Positions 21,249 to 31,905 of a stretch of 64,000 nt of DNA are shown piece by piece. Each line of letters opens with the position of its first letter. Positions within the stretch are counted from its first letter, which is position 1. The notes beneath the pieces are model-generated. The model worked only from the letters and a program-made list of their open reading frames with translations. It searched no databases and had not been told where the DNA came from. Location of the stretch: contig NZ_CP045925.1 in the NCBI RefSeq assembly GCF_020541265.1, positions 186,001 to 250,000 on the forward strand. The letters run 5' to 3'. The translations under genes were made by a program, and so were the position numbers. This DNA is from Profftia lariciata. Lineage in GTDB: Bacteria > Pseudomonadota > Gammaproteobacteria > Enterobacterales > Enterobacteriaceae.

Positions 21249-24200
21249 ATGGTTGTTTACTCCTATACTGAAAAAAAACGTATTCGCAAGGATTTTGGTA
21301 AACGTCCACAAGTTTTGGACATACCTTATCTTCTTTCTATTCAACTTAATTCGTTCCATAAATTTATCAAACAAGATTCATATGGAAAACATGGCTTAGA
21401 AGCTGCTTTTCGTTCTGTCTTCCCAATTCAAAGTTATAGTGGTAACGCAGAACTACAGTATGTAAGTTATCGTCTTGGTAAGCCAATATTTGATGTTAAA
21501 GAATGCCAGATCCGTGGAGTAACTTACTCTTCTGCACTACGTGTTAAACTACGTTTAGTGATTTATGAGCGTGAAGCACCTGAGGGAACTATTAAAGATA
21601 TTAAAGAGCAAGAAGTATATATGGGTGAAATTCCACTAATGACTGATAATGGTACATTTATTATTAATGGTACTGAACGTGTTATAGTATCTCAGTTACA
21701 TCGCAGTCCAGGTGTATTTTTTGATAGTGATAAAGGTAAAACACATTCATCTGGTAAAGTATTGTATAATGCACGCATTATACCTTACCGAGGTTCATGG
21801 TTAGATTTTGAATTTGATCCTAAAGATAATTTATTTGTGCGTATTGACCGCCGTCGTAAATTACCAGCTACTATTATTCTTCGTGCATTAAATTTTACTA
21901 CTGAACAAATACTAACATTATTTTTTAATAAAGTTATATTTAAAATTGAAGATAATACATTACAGATGGAACTTGTTCCAGAGCGCTTGCGCGGTGAAAC
22001 TATGTCTTTTGATATCATTGTTAATGATAAAATATATATTGAAAAAGGACGTCGTATTACTGCTCGCCATATTCGGGAATTAGAAAAAGATAATATTAAT
22101 GTAATAGCAGTACCCATTGAATATATTATTGGTAAAATAGTTGCTCAAAATTATATCGATAATAAGACTGGTGAATTAATTTGTGCAGCAAATACAGAGT
22201 TATCACTTGATTTACTATCTAAAATTAGTCAAGCAGGATATCAGAATATAATAACACTATTTACCAATGACTTAGATCACGGTGCTTATATTTCTAATAC
22301 CATTAAGATTGATCCTACTATTGATCGCCTAAGTGCTCTAGTTGAAATTTATCGCATGATGCGACCTGGAGAACCACCAACAAAAGAAGCAGCAGAAAAT
22401 TTATTTGAAAATATGATTTTTTCTGAAGATCGTTATGATTTATCGGCAGTAGGTCGCATGAAATTTAATCGTTCACTATCACGTAAAGATATTGAAGGAT
22501 CTTGTACATTAAGTAAAGAAGATATAATAGACGTTATCCGTAAACTAATAGATATTAGAAACGGTAGAGGTGAAGTTGATGATATTGATCATTTAGGTAA
22601 TCGTCGTATACGTTCTGTTGGCGAAATGGCTGAAAATCAATTCCGTGTAGGTTTGTTACGTGTAGAGCGCGCCGTTAGAGAACGTTTATCTCTGGGTGAT
22701 TTAGATATGCTTATGCCTCAAGATATGATTAATGCTAAACCAATTTCAGCAGCAGTAAAGGAGTTTTTTTGTTCCAGTCAGTTATCTCAATTTATGGATC
22801 AAAATAATCCACTATCAGAAATTACGCATAAGCGTCGTATTTCTGCTTTAGGTCCAGGTGGTTTGACTCGTGAACGCGCAGGATTTGAAGTACGAGATGT
22901 ACACCCTACTCATTATGGTCGCGTATGTCCAATTGAAACTCCTGAAGGACCAAATATTGGGTTAATAAATTCCCTATCTGTTTATGCACAAACTAATGAA
23001 TATGGTTTTTTAGAAACTCCATACCGCCAAGTTCGTAATGGAATTGTTACTAATGACATTCATTATCTATCTGCCATTGAAGAGGGAAATTATGTTATAG
23101 CTCAAGCAAATTCTAATTTAGATGATCAATGTGTTTTTGTTGAAGATCTAATTACTTGTCGTAATAAAGGAGAGTCTAGTTTATTTAATCGTAATCAAGT
23201 TGATTATATGGATGTTTCTACTCAGCAAATAGTTTCTGTTGGTGCGTCTTTAATTCCTTTTTTAGAACATGATGATGCTAACCGTGCATTAATGGGCGCA
23301 AATATGCAGCGTCAAGCAGTTCCTACACTACGTGCCGATAAACCATTAATAGGCACTGGTATGGAAGGTGCTGTAGCTGTTGATTCCGGTGTTACTGTTG
23401 TTGCTAAGCGTGGTGGTATTATTCAGTATGTAGATGCTTCTCGTATTGTTATTAGAGTTAATGAAGATGAAATGTATTCTGATGAAGGAGGAGTTGATAT
23501 TTATAACTTAACTAAATATACACGGTCTAATCAGAATACCTGTATTACCCAAATGCCATGTGTTAATCTAAATGAACCAGTAAAGAGTGGTGATGTTTTA
23601 GCTGATGGTCCTTCCACTGATCTAGGTGAATTAGCTCTTGGTCAGAATATGCGTGTTGCATTTATGCCATGGAATGGTTACAACTTTGAAGATTCTATCT
23701 TAATATCTGAGCGTGTTGTTCAGGAAGATCGTTTTACTTCTATTCATATTCAGGAATTATCTTGTATATCTCGTGATACGAAACTTGGCTCCGAAGAAAT
23801 AACTGCTGATATTCCAAATGTAGGTGAAGCTGCTTTGTCTAAATTAGATCAATCAGGTATAGCTTATATTGGAGCAGAAGTAAAAGGTGGTGATATTCTA
23901 GTTGGTAAGGTCACGCCAAAGGGTGAAACACAACTTACTCCAGAAGAAAAATTATTACGTGCTATTTTTGGTGAAAAAGCATCAGATGTTAAGGATTCAT
24001 CTTTGCGTGTACCAAATAGTGTTGCAGGAACTGTTATTGACGTACAGATTTTTACTCGTGATGGTGTAGTAAAAGATAAACGTGCACTTGAAATAGAAGA
24101 AATGCAGCTTAAGCAGGCTAAGAAAGATTTAACAGAAGAATTTCAAATTTTAGAAACAGGTTTATTTGCGCGTATATACGATGTTCTTATAGCTGGCGGT

Positions 24201-25280
24201 ATTGATGCTACTAGAATAACGCAGATGTCACGTAATCTCTGGTTAGAACTTAATTTAACTAATGAAGTTAAACAAAATCAATTAAAAAAATTAGCTGAAC
24301 AGTATGATGAATTAAAAGATGATTTTGAAAAAAAATTAGATGCTAAACATAACAAAATAACTCAAGGTGATGATTTAGCCCCAGGAATATTAAAAATTGT
24401 TAAAGTATATTTAGCTGTTAAACGTCATATTCAACCAGGAGATAAGATGGCAGGACGCCATGGAAATAAAGGAGTTATTTCTAAAATAAATCCTATAGAA
24501 GATATGCCTTACGATAAGAATGGTATTCCGGTAGATATTGTATTAAATCCTTTAGGAGTACCATCTCGTATGAATATTGGTCAGATTTTAGAAACTCATT
24601 TGGGTATGGCCGCAAAAGGTATTGGTGATAAAATTCATACTATGTTACAACAACAACAAGAAGTAACTAAGTTACGTACTTTTATTCAAAAAGCCTATGA
24701 TCTTGGTGATAATACACGTCAGACTGTTGATTTGAAAACATTTACTGACGACGAAGTAATACGCTTAGCTCAACACTTACAAAAAGGACTACCAATTGCA
24801 ACGCCAGTATTTGATGGTGCCAATGAGAAAGAAATTAAAGATCTTTTAACGTTAGCCGATATACCTACCTCGGGTCAGATTATCTTATTTGATGGATGTA
24901 CAGGAGAACAGTTTGAGCGTCCAGTAACTATTGGTTACATGTATATGCTCAAGCTTAATCATTTAGTTGATGATAAAATGCATGCGCGTTCTACTGGTTC
25001 TTACAGCTTAGTCACACAACAACCTCTAGGAGGTAAAGCTCAATTTGGTGGTCAGCGGTTTGGTGAAATGGAAGTATGGGCTTTGGAAGCATATGGTGCA
25101 GCCTATACATTGCAAGAAATGCTAACTGTTAAGTCAGATGATGTTAATGGACGCACTAAGATGTATAAGAATATTGTAGATGGTGATCATCGTATGGAAC
25201 CAAGCATGCCAGAATCTTTTAATGTATTATTAAAAGAAATACGCTCGTTAGGTATTAATATTGAACTGGAAGATGAGTAG
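21249..25280 (+). CDS. rpoB: RNA polymerase beta subunit
   Basis: RpoB forms one half of the polymerase catalytic cleft. At 1343 residues it is one longer than E. coli RpoB; the extra residue is a second Val at position 3 (MVVYSYTEKKRIRKDFG). The fork/rifampicin region is intact (SSQLSQFMDQNNPLSEITHK, then RRISALGPGGLTRERAG), as are AGRHGNKGVISKINPIEDMP and the C-terminal KMYKNIVDGDHRMEPSMPES. Residue 508 is Cys (TGT at 22770-22772) where E. coli has Gly507, just before the rifampicin pocket. GAGGAAC provides the ribosome site. rpoC follows after 195 nt, a longer spacer than in E. coli. Confidence 0.99.
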   Translation: MVVYSYTEKKRIRKDFGKRPQVLDIPYLLSIQLNSFHKFIKQDSYGKHGLEAAFRSVFPIQSYSGNAELQYVSYRLGKPIFDVKECQIRGVTYSSALRVKLRLVIYEREAPEGTIKDIKEQEVYMGEIPLMTDNGTFIINGTERVIVSQLHRSPGVFFDSDKGKTHSSGKVLYNARIIPYRGSWLDFEFDPKDNLFVRIDRRRKLPATIILRALNFTTEQILTLFFNKVIFKIEDNTLQMELVPERLRGETMSFDIIVNDKIYIEKGRRITARHIRELEKDNINVIAVPIEYIIGKIVAQNYIDNKTGELICAANTELSLDLLSKISQAGYQNIITLFTNDLDHGAYISNTIKIDPTIDRLSALVEIYRMMRPGEPPTKEAAENLFENMIFSEDRYDLSAVGRMKFNRSLSRKDIEGSCTLSKEDIIDVIRKLIDIRNGRGEVDDIDHLGNRRIRSVGEMAENQFRVGLLRVERAVRERLSLGDLDMLMPQDMINAKPISAAVKEFFCSSQLSQFMDQNNPLSEITHKRRISALGPGGLTRERAGFEVRDVHPTHYGRVCPIETPEGPNIGLINSLSVYAQTNEYGFLETPYRQVRNGIVTNDIHYLSAIEEGNYVIAQANSNLDDQCVFVEDLITCRNKGESSLFNRNQVDYMDVSTQQIVSVGASLIPFLEHDDANRALMGANMQRQAVPTLRADKPLIGTGMEGAVAVDSGVTVVAKRGGIIQYVDASRIVIRVNEDEMYSDEGGVDIYNLTKYTRSNQNTCITQMPCVNLNEPVKSGDVLADGPSTDLGELALGQNMRVAFMPWNGYNFEDSILISERVVQEDRFTSIHIQELSCISRDTKLGSEEITADIPNVGEAALSKLDQSGIAYIGAEVKGGDILVGKVTPKGETQLTPEEKLLRAIFGEKASDVKDSSLRVPNSVAGTVIDVQIFTRDGVVKDKRALEIEEMQLKQAKKDLTEEFQILETGLFARIYDVLIAGGIDATRITQMSRNLWLELNLTNEVKQNQLKKLAEQYDELKDDFEKKLDAKHNKITQGDDLAPGILKIVKVYLAVKRHIQPGDKMAGRHGNKGVISKINPIEDMPYDKNGIPVDIVLNPLGVPSRMNIGQILETHLGMAAKGIGDKIHTMLQQQQEVTKLRTFIQKAYDLGDNTRQTVDLKTFTDDEVIRLAQHLQKGLPIATPVFDGANEKEIKDLLTLADIPTSGQIILFDGCTGEQFERPVTIGYMYMLKLNHLVDDKMHARSTGSYSLVTQQPLGGKAQFGGQRFGEMEVWALEAYGAAYTLQEMLTVKSDDVNGRTKMYKNIVDGDHRMEPSMPESFNVLLKEIRSLGINIELEDE

Positions 25281-25475
25281 TTATTTTGGTTCTATTTTTT
25301 AAATATAAAGTGATTTTCAAGTAACTTTGAATATAATAGATATTAGACACTAACCACTAAAATATCCTGTGATAGTTAGCATAGGATTGTTTAGTTAGTA
25401 GTTCAACTTGGTTCATACGGATATTTAGTAATATATTAATACTCAATAGGTCTTAATTCCTACAGGAGCTAATCC

Positions 25476-28400
25476 GTGAAAGACTTACTAAAGTTTCTGA
25501 AAGCTCAAACTAAGACTGAAGAGTTTGACGCAATCAAAATTACTCTGGCCTCGCCAGATATGATACGTTCTTGGTCATTCGGAGAAGTAAAAAAACCGGA
25601 AACTATTAACTACCGTACATTTAAACCAGAACGTGACGGTCTTTTTTGTGCTCGTATCTTTGGACCAGTAAAAGATTATGAATGTCTATGCGGTAAATAT
25701 AAACGTTTAAAACATCGTGGTGTTATTTGTGAAAAGTGTGGTGTTGAAGTTACTCAAACTAAAGTACGTCGTGAACGCATGGGTCATATCGAATTAGCTT
25801 CTCCTGCTGCTCATATTTGGTTTTTAAAATCATTACCATCCCGCATTGGTTTATTATTAGACATGCCATTACGTGATATTGAGCGCGTACTATATTTTGA
25901 ATCATATGTTGTTGTAGAATCTGGTATGACTAATCTAGAGCATCGTCAAATTTTGACTGAAGAGCAATATCTAGATTCTTTAGAAGAATTTGGTGATGAA
26001 TTTGATGCAAAGATGGGAGCTGAGGCTATTCAATATCTTTTAAAGAACATGGTTTTAGAAGTGGAATGCGAACAACTACGTGAAGAATTATATGAAACGA
26101 ATTCTGAAACTAAACGTAAAAAAATGACTAAGCGTATTAAATTACTTGAAGCTTTTATGCAGTCTGGTAATAAACCAGAATGGATGATATTAACTGTCCT
26201 GCCAGTTTTACCTCCAGATTTACGTCCATTAGTACCCTTGGATGGTGGCCGTTTCGCAACTTCTGACTTAAACGATTTATATCGTCGGGTTATCAATCGT
26301 AATAATCGTTTAAAACGTTTATTAGATCTAGCAGCACCAGATATTATTGTACGCAACGAAAAACGAATGCTTCAGGAAGCAGTTGATGCTTTATTAGACA
26401 ATGGTCGTCGTGGACGAGCAATTGCTGGGTCTAATAAACGTCCTTTAAAGTCTTTAGCGGATATGATAAAAGGTAAACAAGGTCGTTTTCGTCAAAATTT
26501 ACTAGGTAAACGTGTAGATTATTCTGGTCGTTCTGTTATAACTGTAGGACCATATCTACGTTTACATCAATGTGGATTACCTAAAAAAATGGCATTAGAA
26601 TTATTTAAGCCATTTATATATGGAAAATTAGAACTACGTGGTCTTGCTACGACTATTAAAGCTGCAAAGAAAATGGTTGAACGCGAAGAATCTATTGTTT
26701 GGGATATTTTGGATGAAGTTATTCGAGAACATCCAGTTATGCTAAATCGCGCACCAACATTACATCGTTTAGGTATTCAGGCATTTGAACCATTATTAAT
26801 TGAAGGTAAAGCTATTCAGTTACATCCTTTAGTATGTGCAGCTTATAATGCTGATTTTGATGGTGATCAAATGGCTGTTCACGTACCATTAACTCTTGAA
26901 GCTCAGCTAGAAGCTCGTGCATTAATGATGTCTACTAATAATATTCTTTCACCTGCAAATGGTGAGCCCATTATTGTTCCTTCTCAGGACGTTGTATTGG
27001 GTTTATATTATATGACTCGTGACTCTGTTAATGCTAAAGGTGAAGGCATGATTCTTAGTAGTTCTAAAGAAGCTGAGCGTATTTATCGTTCTGGAATAGC
27101 TTCTTTGCATGCTAGAGTAAAAGTTCGTATAACACAAACAAACAAAAATATAGAAGGCAAATGGATCACTACTACTAGTGTAGTAGATACTACTATTGGT
27201 CGTGCAATATTATGGATGATTGTACCGCAGGGATTACCTTATGCTATGGTTAACCAGCTTTTAGGTAAAAAAGCTATTTCTAAAATGCTAAATACTTGTT
27301 ATCGCATATTAGGTTTAAAACCTACCGTTATCTTTGCTGATCAAATCATGTACACTGGTTTTGCCTATGCTGCTCGTTCTGGCGCCTCTGTTGGTATTGA
27401 TGACATGGTTATTCCAGAAAAAAAAGTAGACATTATCTCTGAAGCTGAAATAGAGGTTGCTGATATTCAAGAACAATTTCAGTCTGGCCTAGTTACAGCA
27501 GGTGAGCGTTATAATAAAGTCATTGATATTTGGGCTGCTGCTAATGAACGTGTTGCGCAAGCTATGATGGAAAATCTTTCTACTGAGTTAGTTGTTAATA
27601 ATAAAGGCCAACAAGAGAGTCAAGTATCTTTTAATAGTATCTTTATGATGGCTGATTCCGGTGCTCGTGGTTCTGCAGCACAAATTCGTCAATTAGCTGG
27701 TATGCGTGGTTTAATGGCTAAACCTGATGGTTCTATTATAGAAACACCAATTACTGCAAATTTTCGTGAAGGTTTAAATGTATTGCAATATTTTATATCT
27801 ACTCATGGAGCTCGAAAAGGATTAGCAGATACTGCACTAAAAACAGCTAACTCTGGTTACCTTACTCGTCGTTTAGTTGATGTAGCGCAAGATTTAGTTG
27901 TAATTGAAGATGATTGTGGTACTCATAATGGTATTGTTATGACTCCGGTTATTGAAGGAGGTGATGTTAAAGAACCTTTACGTGATCGGGTATTAGGTCG
28001 TGTAACTGCTGAAGCTGTTATTAAACCAGGTACAAAAGATATTCTTGTTTCACGTAATACCTTACTAAATGAAAAATGGTGTGATATACTAGAAGAATAT
28101 TCTGTGGATATTATTAAGGTGCGTTCAGTTGTTACTTGTGACACTAATTTTGGTGTATGTGTACATTGTTATGGTCGTGATTTAGCTCGTGGACATCTAA
28201 TTAATAAAGGAGAAGCAATAGGTGTTATAGCTGCACAATCTATTGGAGAACCTGGTACACAGCTAACAATGCGTACATTTCATATTGGTGGTGCTGCTTC
28301 TCGTGCTGCAGCAGAATCGAGTGTTCAGGTAAAAAGTACAGGTCGTTTAAAATTAAATAATGCAAAGTTTGTTTTTAATAGTGATAATAAATTAGTGATT

Positions 28401-29693
28401 ACTTCTCGTCATACTGAGTTAAAACTAATAGATACATTTGGCCGTACCAAAGAAAGTTATAAAGTTCCTTATGGATCTGTTATGGCTAAAGGAGATGGTG
28501 CAAAAGTTTATGGTGGAGATATTGTGGCTAATTGGGATCCACATACAATGCCTGTAGTGTCAGAGGTAAGTGGATTTATACGTTTCATCGATATCATTGA
28601 TACTCAAACTATTACTCGTCAAACAGATGAACTAACTGGTTTATCTTCTTTAGTAGTATTAGATTCTGCAGAGCGTTCTGGTAGCGGTAAAGATTTACGT
28701 CCATCTTTAAAAATAGTTGATATTAATGGCGCAGACGTTTTAATTCCAGGTACTGATATTTCAGCACAATATTTTTTACCTGGTAAAGCGATCGTGCAGT
28801 TAGAAGATGCTGCGCAGATACATACAGGAGATACTTTAGCACGTATTCCGCAAGAATCTGGTGGTACTAAAGATATTACAGGTGGTTTACCACGTGTTGC
28901 TGATTTATTTGAAGCTCGTCGTCCTAAAGAATCTGCTATTTTAGCAGAAATTACAGGTATCATTTCTTTTGGAAAAGAAACAAAAGGTAAACGTCGTTTG
29001 GTTATTACTCCTATAGATGGTAGTGCACCATATGAAGAAATGATTCCAAAATGGCGTCAACTAAATGTATTTGAAGGTGAATACGTAGAACGCGGTGACG
29101 TAGTTTCTGATGGACCAGAATCTCCACATGATATTTTACGCTTACGAGGCGTACATGCTGTTACTCGTTATATTACGAATGAAGTGCAAGATGTTTATCG
29201 TTTACAAGGTGTTAAAATTAATGATAAACATATAGAAGTCATTGTTCGTCAGATGTTACGTAAAGCAACGATTAAAAATGCTGGAAGTTGTGAATTTTTG
29301 GTGGGTGAGCAAGTTGAGTTTGCTCGTATTAAAATGGCAAATCGTGAGTTAGAAAATAATGGTAAAATATTAGCAACTTATAATCGTGATTTATTAGGTA
29401 TTACTAAAGCTTCGTTAGCTACTGAGTCATTTATTTCTGCGGCTTCTTTTCAAGAGACTACGCGTGTGTTAACTGAAGCTGCTGTTGCTGGTAAAGGTGA
29501 TGAATTACGTGGTCTTAAAGAAAATGTAATTGTGGGTCGTCTAATTCCTGCCGGTACTGGTTATTCTTATCACCAGGCTCGTGTACGTCGTAAATATCAG
29601 CATGAAGATTCTATATCGCCACAAGTAAGTGCTGAAGAAGCAACTGCTAATTTAGCAGAATTACTAAACGCAGATATACAGCATGACAACTAA
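25476..29693 (+). CDS. rpoC: RNA polymerase beta' subunit
   Basis: RpoC carries the active-site magnesium loop NADFDGDQMAVH (near residue 458), the N-terminal zinc-binding CLCGKYKRLKHRGVICEKCG (about 70-89), the second zinc cluster around CDTNFGVCVHCYGRDLARG, and the bridge-helix/trigger-loop region (GLADTALKTANSGYLTRRLV, RTFHIGGAASRAA). It has 1405 residues against 1407 in E. coli. Translation starts at GTG (25476) after CAGGAGCT, the same start codon and site as in E. coli, giving MKDLLKFLKAQTKTEEFDAI. Its last 46 nt, including the TAA stop, form part of a 168-bp perfect palindrome. Confidence 0.99.
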   Translation: MKDLLKFLKAQTKTEEFDAIKITLASPDMIRSWSFGEVKKPETINYRTFKPERDGLFCARIFGPVKDYECLCGKYKRLKHRGVICEKCGVEVTQTKVRRERMGHIELASPAAHIWFLKSLPSRIGLLLDMPLRDIERVLYFESYVVVESGMTNLEHRQILTEEQYLDSLEEFGDEFDAKMGAEAIQYLLKNMVLEVECEQLREELYETNSETKRKKMTKRIKLLEAFMQSGNKPEWMILTVLPVLPPDLRPLVPLDGGRFATSDLNDLYRRVINRNNRLKRLLDLAAPDIIVRNEKRMLQEAVDALLDNGRRGRAIAGSNKRPLKSLADMIKGKQGRFRQNLLGKRVDYSGRSVITVGPYLRLHQCGLPKKMALELFKPFIYGKLELRGLATTIKAAKKMVEREESIVWDILDEVIREHPVMLNRAPTLHRLGIQAFEPLLIEGKAIQLHPLVCAAYNADFDGDQMAVHVPLTLEAQLEARALMMSTNNILSPANGEPIIVPSQDVVLGLYYMTRDSVNAKGEGMILSSSKEAERIYRSGIASLHARVKVRITQTNKNIEGKWITTTSVVDTTIGRAILWMIVPQGLPYAMVNQLLGKKAISKMLNTCYRILGLKPTVIFADQIMYTGFAYAARSGASVGIDDMVIPEKKVDIISEAEIEVADIQEQFQSGLVTAGERYNKVIDIWAAANERVAQAMMENLSTELVVNNKGQQESQVSFNSIFMMADSGARGSAAQIRQLAGMRGLMAKPDGSIIETPITANFREGLNVLQYFISTHGARKGLADTALKTANSGYLTRRLVDVAQDLVVIEDDCGTHNGIVMTPVIEGGDVKEPLRDRVLGRVTAEAVIKPGTKDILVSRNTLLNEKWCDILEEYSVDIIKVRSVVTCDTNFGVCVHCYGRDLARGHLINKGEAIGVIAAQSIGEPGTQLTMRTFHIGGAASRAAAESSVQVKSTGRLKLNNAKFVFNSDNKLVITSRHTELKLIDTFGRTKESYKVPYGSVMAKGDGAKVYGGDIVANWDPHTMPVVSEVSGFIRFIDIIDTQTITRQTDELTGLSSLVVLDSAERSGSGKDLRPSLKIVDINGADVLIPGTDISAQYFLPGKAIVQLEDAAQIHTGDTLARIPQESGGTKDITGGLPRVADLFEARRPKESAILAEITGIISFGKETKGKRRLVITPIDGSAPYEEMIPKWRQLNVFEGEYVERGDVVSDGPESPHDILRLRGVHAVTRYITNEVQDVYRLQGVKINDKHIEVIVRQMLRKATIKNAGSCEFLVGEQVEFARIKMANRELENNGKILATYNRDLLGITKASLATESFISAASFQETTRVLTEAAVAGKGDELRGLKENVIVGRLIPAGTGYSYHQARVRRKYQHEDSISPQVSAEEATANLAELLNADIQHDN

Positions 29694-29815
29694 TCTCAAC
29701 AGTTAATCCCAGTCAATAAAAAACCGTCTTTAAAGACGGTTTTTTATTGACTGGGATTAACTGTTGAGATTAGTTGTCATGCTGTATATCTGCGTTTAGT
29801 AATTCTGCTAAATTA
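29648..29815. repeat. 168-bp perfect palindrome at the rpoC 3' end
   Basis: Bases 29648-29731 and 29732-29815 are exact reverse complements: 84-nt arms, no spacer, no mismatch, with the first mismatch at 29647/29816. The left arm holds the last 14 or so sense codons of rpoC, its stop and half of the terminator. The right arm repeats all this on the other strand, so a 3' fragment of rpoC exists in reverse after the gene. The centre is the terminator hairpin. I checked the pairing base by base. It may be a replication template-switch product or an amplification/assembly artefact. Confidence 0.95.
29716..29747 (+). terminator. rho-independent terminator of the rpoBC transcript
   Basis: The hairpin AAACCGTCTT/AAGACGGTTT (centre 29731/29732) is followed by a T-run within GGTTTTTTATTG. 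Because A's precede and T's follow symmetrically it could terminate transcription from both sides. It lies 22 nt after the rpoC stop, as expected for the end of this operon. Confidence 0.9.
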
Positions 29816-30942
29816 TATTAAATACATTAATTTAATGATAATAAATAATCTTTATTATACTTTAATTTTATTGAGTATAGTCAATCTTTGTATTAAGATA
29901 AATATTAAAATATTCATTAAAATAAATAATATATTGATTATTGTTTATATATACTATATATCATTTAATCAACAATAAATAATCTTTATTTAAATTGATC
30001 GTAAAAATTTAACATAATTATTATTAACACTATTTTGCATATTTTAATAATAAAAGTATTATTATTAGCTCTTAATATTAATTAATAAAATTATATTATG
30101 TAAAAAATATATATCTTTTTATTCTAAATTACTTTTATGTATTTATAAATATATTGTATATAAAATATATTTAATATTTATTATTAGTAATTTGTTAAAT
30201 TATTCATTATAGAAAATAAGAAAAATCCTATAATAAGGTTTTATAAAAATAAATTATATACAATACACACGGAATAACCTATAACATTATTAATGCTTAT
30301 AATATTTATTTAAAAATATTATAATATTTATTTTATATTAAATATGATAATGTAAAATTTATAAAAATATTTAAAATATCTTTATATTATATTAATAACG
30401 ATAATTATGTTAGCATATTGAAATATTTTTTAAAAAACTAAAAAAGCTAGATAGCTGGTAACTAAGGTAAATATAAAATTATCTAAATTAATTGATTAAT
30501 GTCAATTAAAATTAATCAATTAATTTACTTAAATAAAATAATAATTTTAAAAAATATATAAGATAATTAATTTTGTACTAATGATGATAAAATTAATTAT
30601 TTTAAATATATTTTTAAATAAATTACATAGTAATCTATACTTAAAAGTATTTCGATTAAATCACATTAGATATCATCTTATAAATTATTATTTATTATAC
30701 ATGGAATTTATACTTTACACAGATACTATTTATATATATCAAATAATGTCTATTTAATAACATACTACAGTACATATGTTTAGATATTTAACTTAATGTA
30801 ATAAAAAATAGAAAATATTAGTTTCAATACAGAAACATTTTTATTAAAAATAATATAATTAAAAGTAAGTAAATTAATTATTACTTATAATAATTACAAT
30901 ATAAAATATATAGAATATCAATTATACAGTTGAGAGATAGTA
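29816..30942. other. 1.1-kb AT-rich spacer between rpoC and pfkA
   Basis: No gene, tRNA or legible remnant was found. In E. coli rpoC and pfkA are not neighbours, so this gap marks a rearrangement or a large deletion whose contents have eroded. Confidence 0.55.
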
Positions 30943-31905
30943 ATGATAAAAAAAATAGGTGTATTAACAAGTGGTGGTGATGCTCCAGGTATGAATGCTG
31001 CAATTCGTGGTGTTGTTCGTGCCGCATTAGCAAAAGATTTAAAAGTATATGGTATTGAGGAAGGATATCTTGGATTATATGAAGGACGCATAAAGCAATT
31101 GCATCGTTCAAGTGTTTCTGACATGATTAATCGTGGTGGCACTTTTTTAGGTTCTGCACGGTTCCCAGAGTTTCGTAATCATACAGTATGTAAAAAAGCT
31201 CTTAAAAATATGCATAAATTTGCATTAGACGCATTAATAGTTATAGGCGGTGATGGGTCATATATGGGTGCAAAACTTATTACTGGAATGGGTATTCCTT
31301 GTATTGGATTACCTGGTACAATTGATAATGATGTTGCTGGTACTGATTATACTATAGGTTATTTTACTGCTCTTGAAACTGTTGTTGAAGCAATAGATCG
31401 TTTAAGAGATACTTCTACTTCTCATCAACGTATTTCTATTGTTGAAGTTATGGGTCGTCATTGTGGAGACTTAACTTTAGCTGCTGCTATTGCAGGGGGC
31501 TGCGAATTTATCGTACTACCAGAAGTAGCATTTAAACGTGATAATTTAGTAAACGAAATTAAAGCTGGTATCATTAAAGGTAAAAAACATGCTATTGTAG
31601 TGATTACTGAGCATATTTGTAATATTGATGAATTAGCAAAATGTATTGAACAGGAAACTCATCGTGAAACTCGTGCAACTGTTCTAGGTCATATACAACG
31701 TGGTGGAGCTCCAGTAGCCTATGATCGCATTTTAGCATCTCGTATGGGTGCATATTCTATTGAATTATTATTACTAGGCTATGGTGGTCGTTGTGTTGGC
31801 ATACAAAATGAAAAACTTGTGCATCATGACTTTATTGATGCAGTAGAAAATATGAAACGTCCTTTTAAAAGTGATTGGTTACAAACAGCACAAGTTCTTT
31901 ATTAA
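30943..31905 (+). CDS. pfkA: 6-phosphofructokinase, ATP-dependent (PfkA)
   Basis: PfkA phosphorylates fructose 6-phosphate to the 1,6-bisphosphate, the committed glycolytic step. The 320 residues equal E. coli PfkA. Seen are the ATP loop GVLTSGGDAPGMNAAIRG, GGDGSYMGA with the Mg/ATP GGDGS motif, the catalytic PGTIDND (Asp near 127), VMGRHCGDL and GHIQRGGAPVAYDR. The residues after MIKKIGVL fit the family start; GAGAG lies 8-12 nt upstream. Short minus-strand frames overlapping its 5' end are shadows. Confidence 0.98.
   Translation: MIKKIGVLTSGGDAPGMNAAIRGVVRAALAKDLKVYGIEEGYLGLYEGRIKQLHRSSVSDMINRGGTFLGSARFPEFRNHTVCKKALKNMHKFALDALIVIGGDGSYMGAKLITGMGIPCIGLPGTIDNDVAGTDYTIGYFTALETVVEAIDRLRDTSTSHQRISIVEVMGRHCGDLTLAAAIAGGCEFIVLPEVAFKRDNLVNEIKAGIIKGKKHAIVVITEHICNIDELAKCIEQETHRETRATVLGHIQRGGAPVAYDRILASRMGAYSIELLLLGYGGRCVGIQNEKLVHHDFIDAVENMKRPFKSDWLQTAQVLY

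Noticed and set aside
22700..22900. Rifampicin resistance allele in rpoB
   Set aside because: The classic resistance residues (Asp, His and Ser of the pocket) are wild type; the Gly-to-Cys change lies just outside and cannot be called a resistance mutation.
30881..31142. Minus-strand frames at the pfkA start, one His-rich
   Set aside because: Both are antisense to the conserved PfkA N-terminus; the His/Leu-rich composition follows from the complementary codons.
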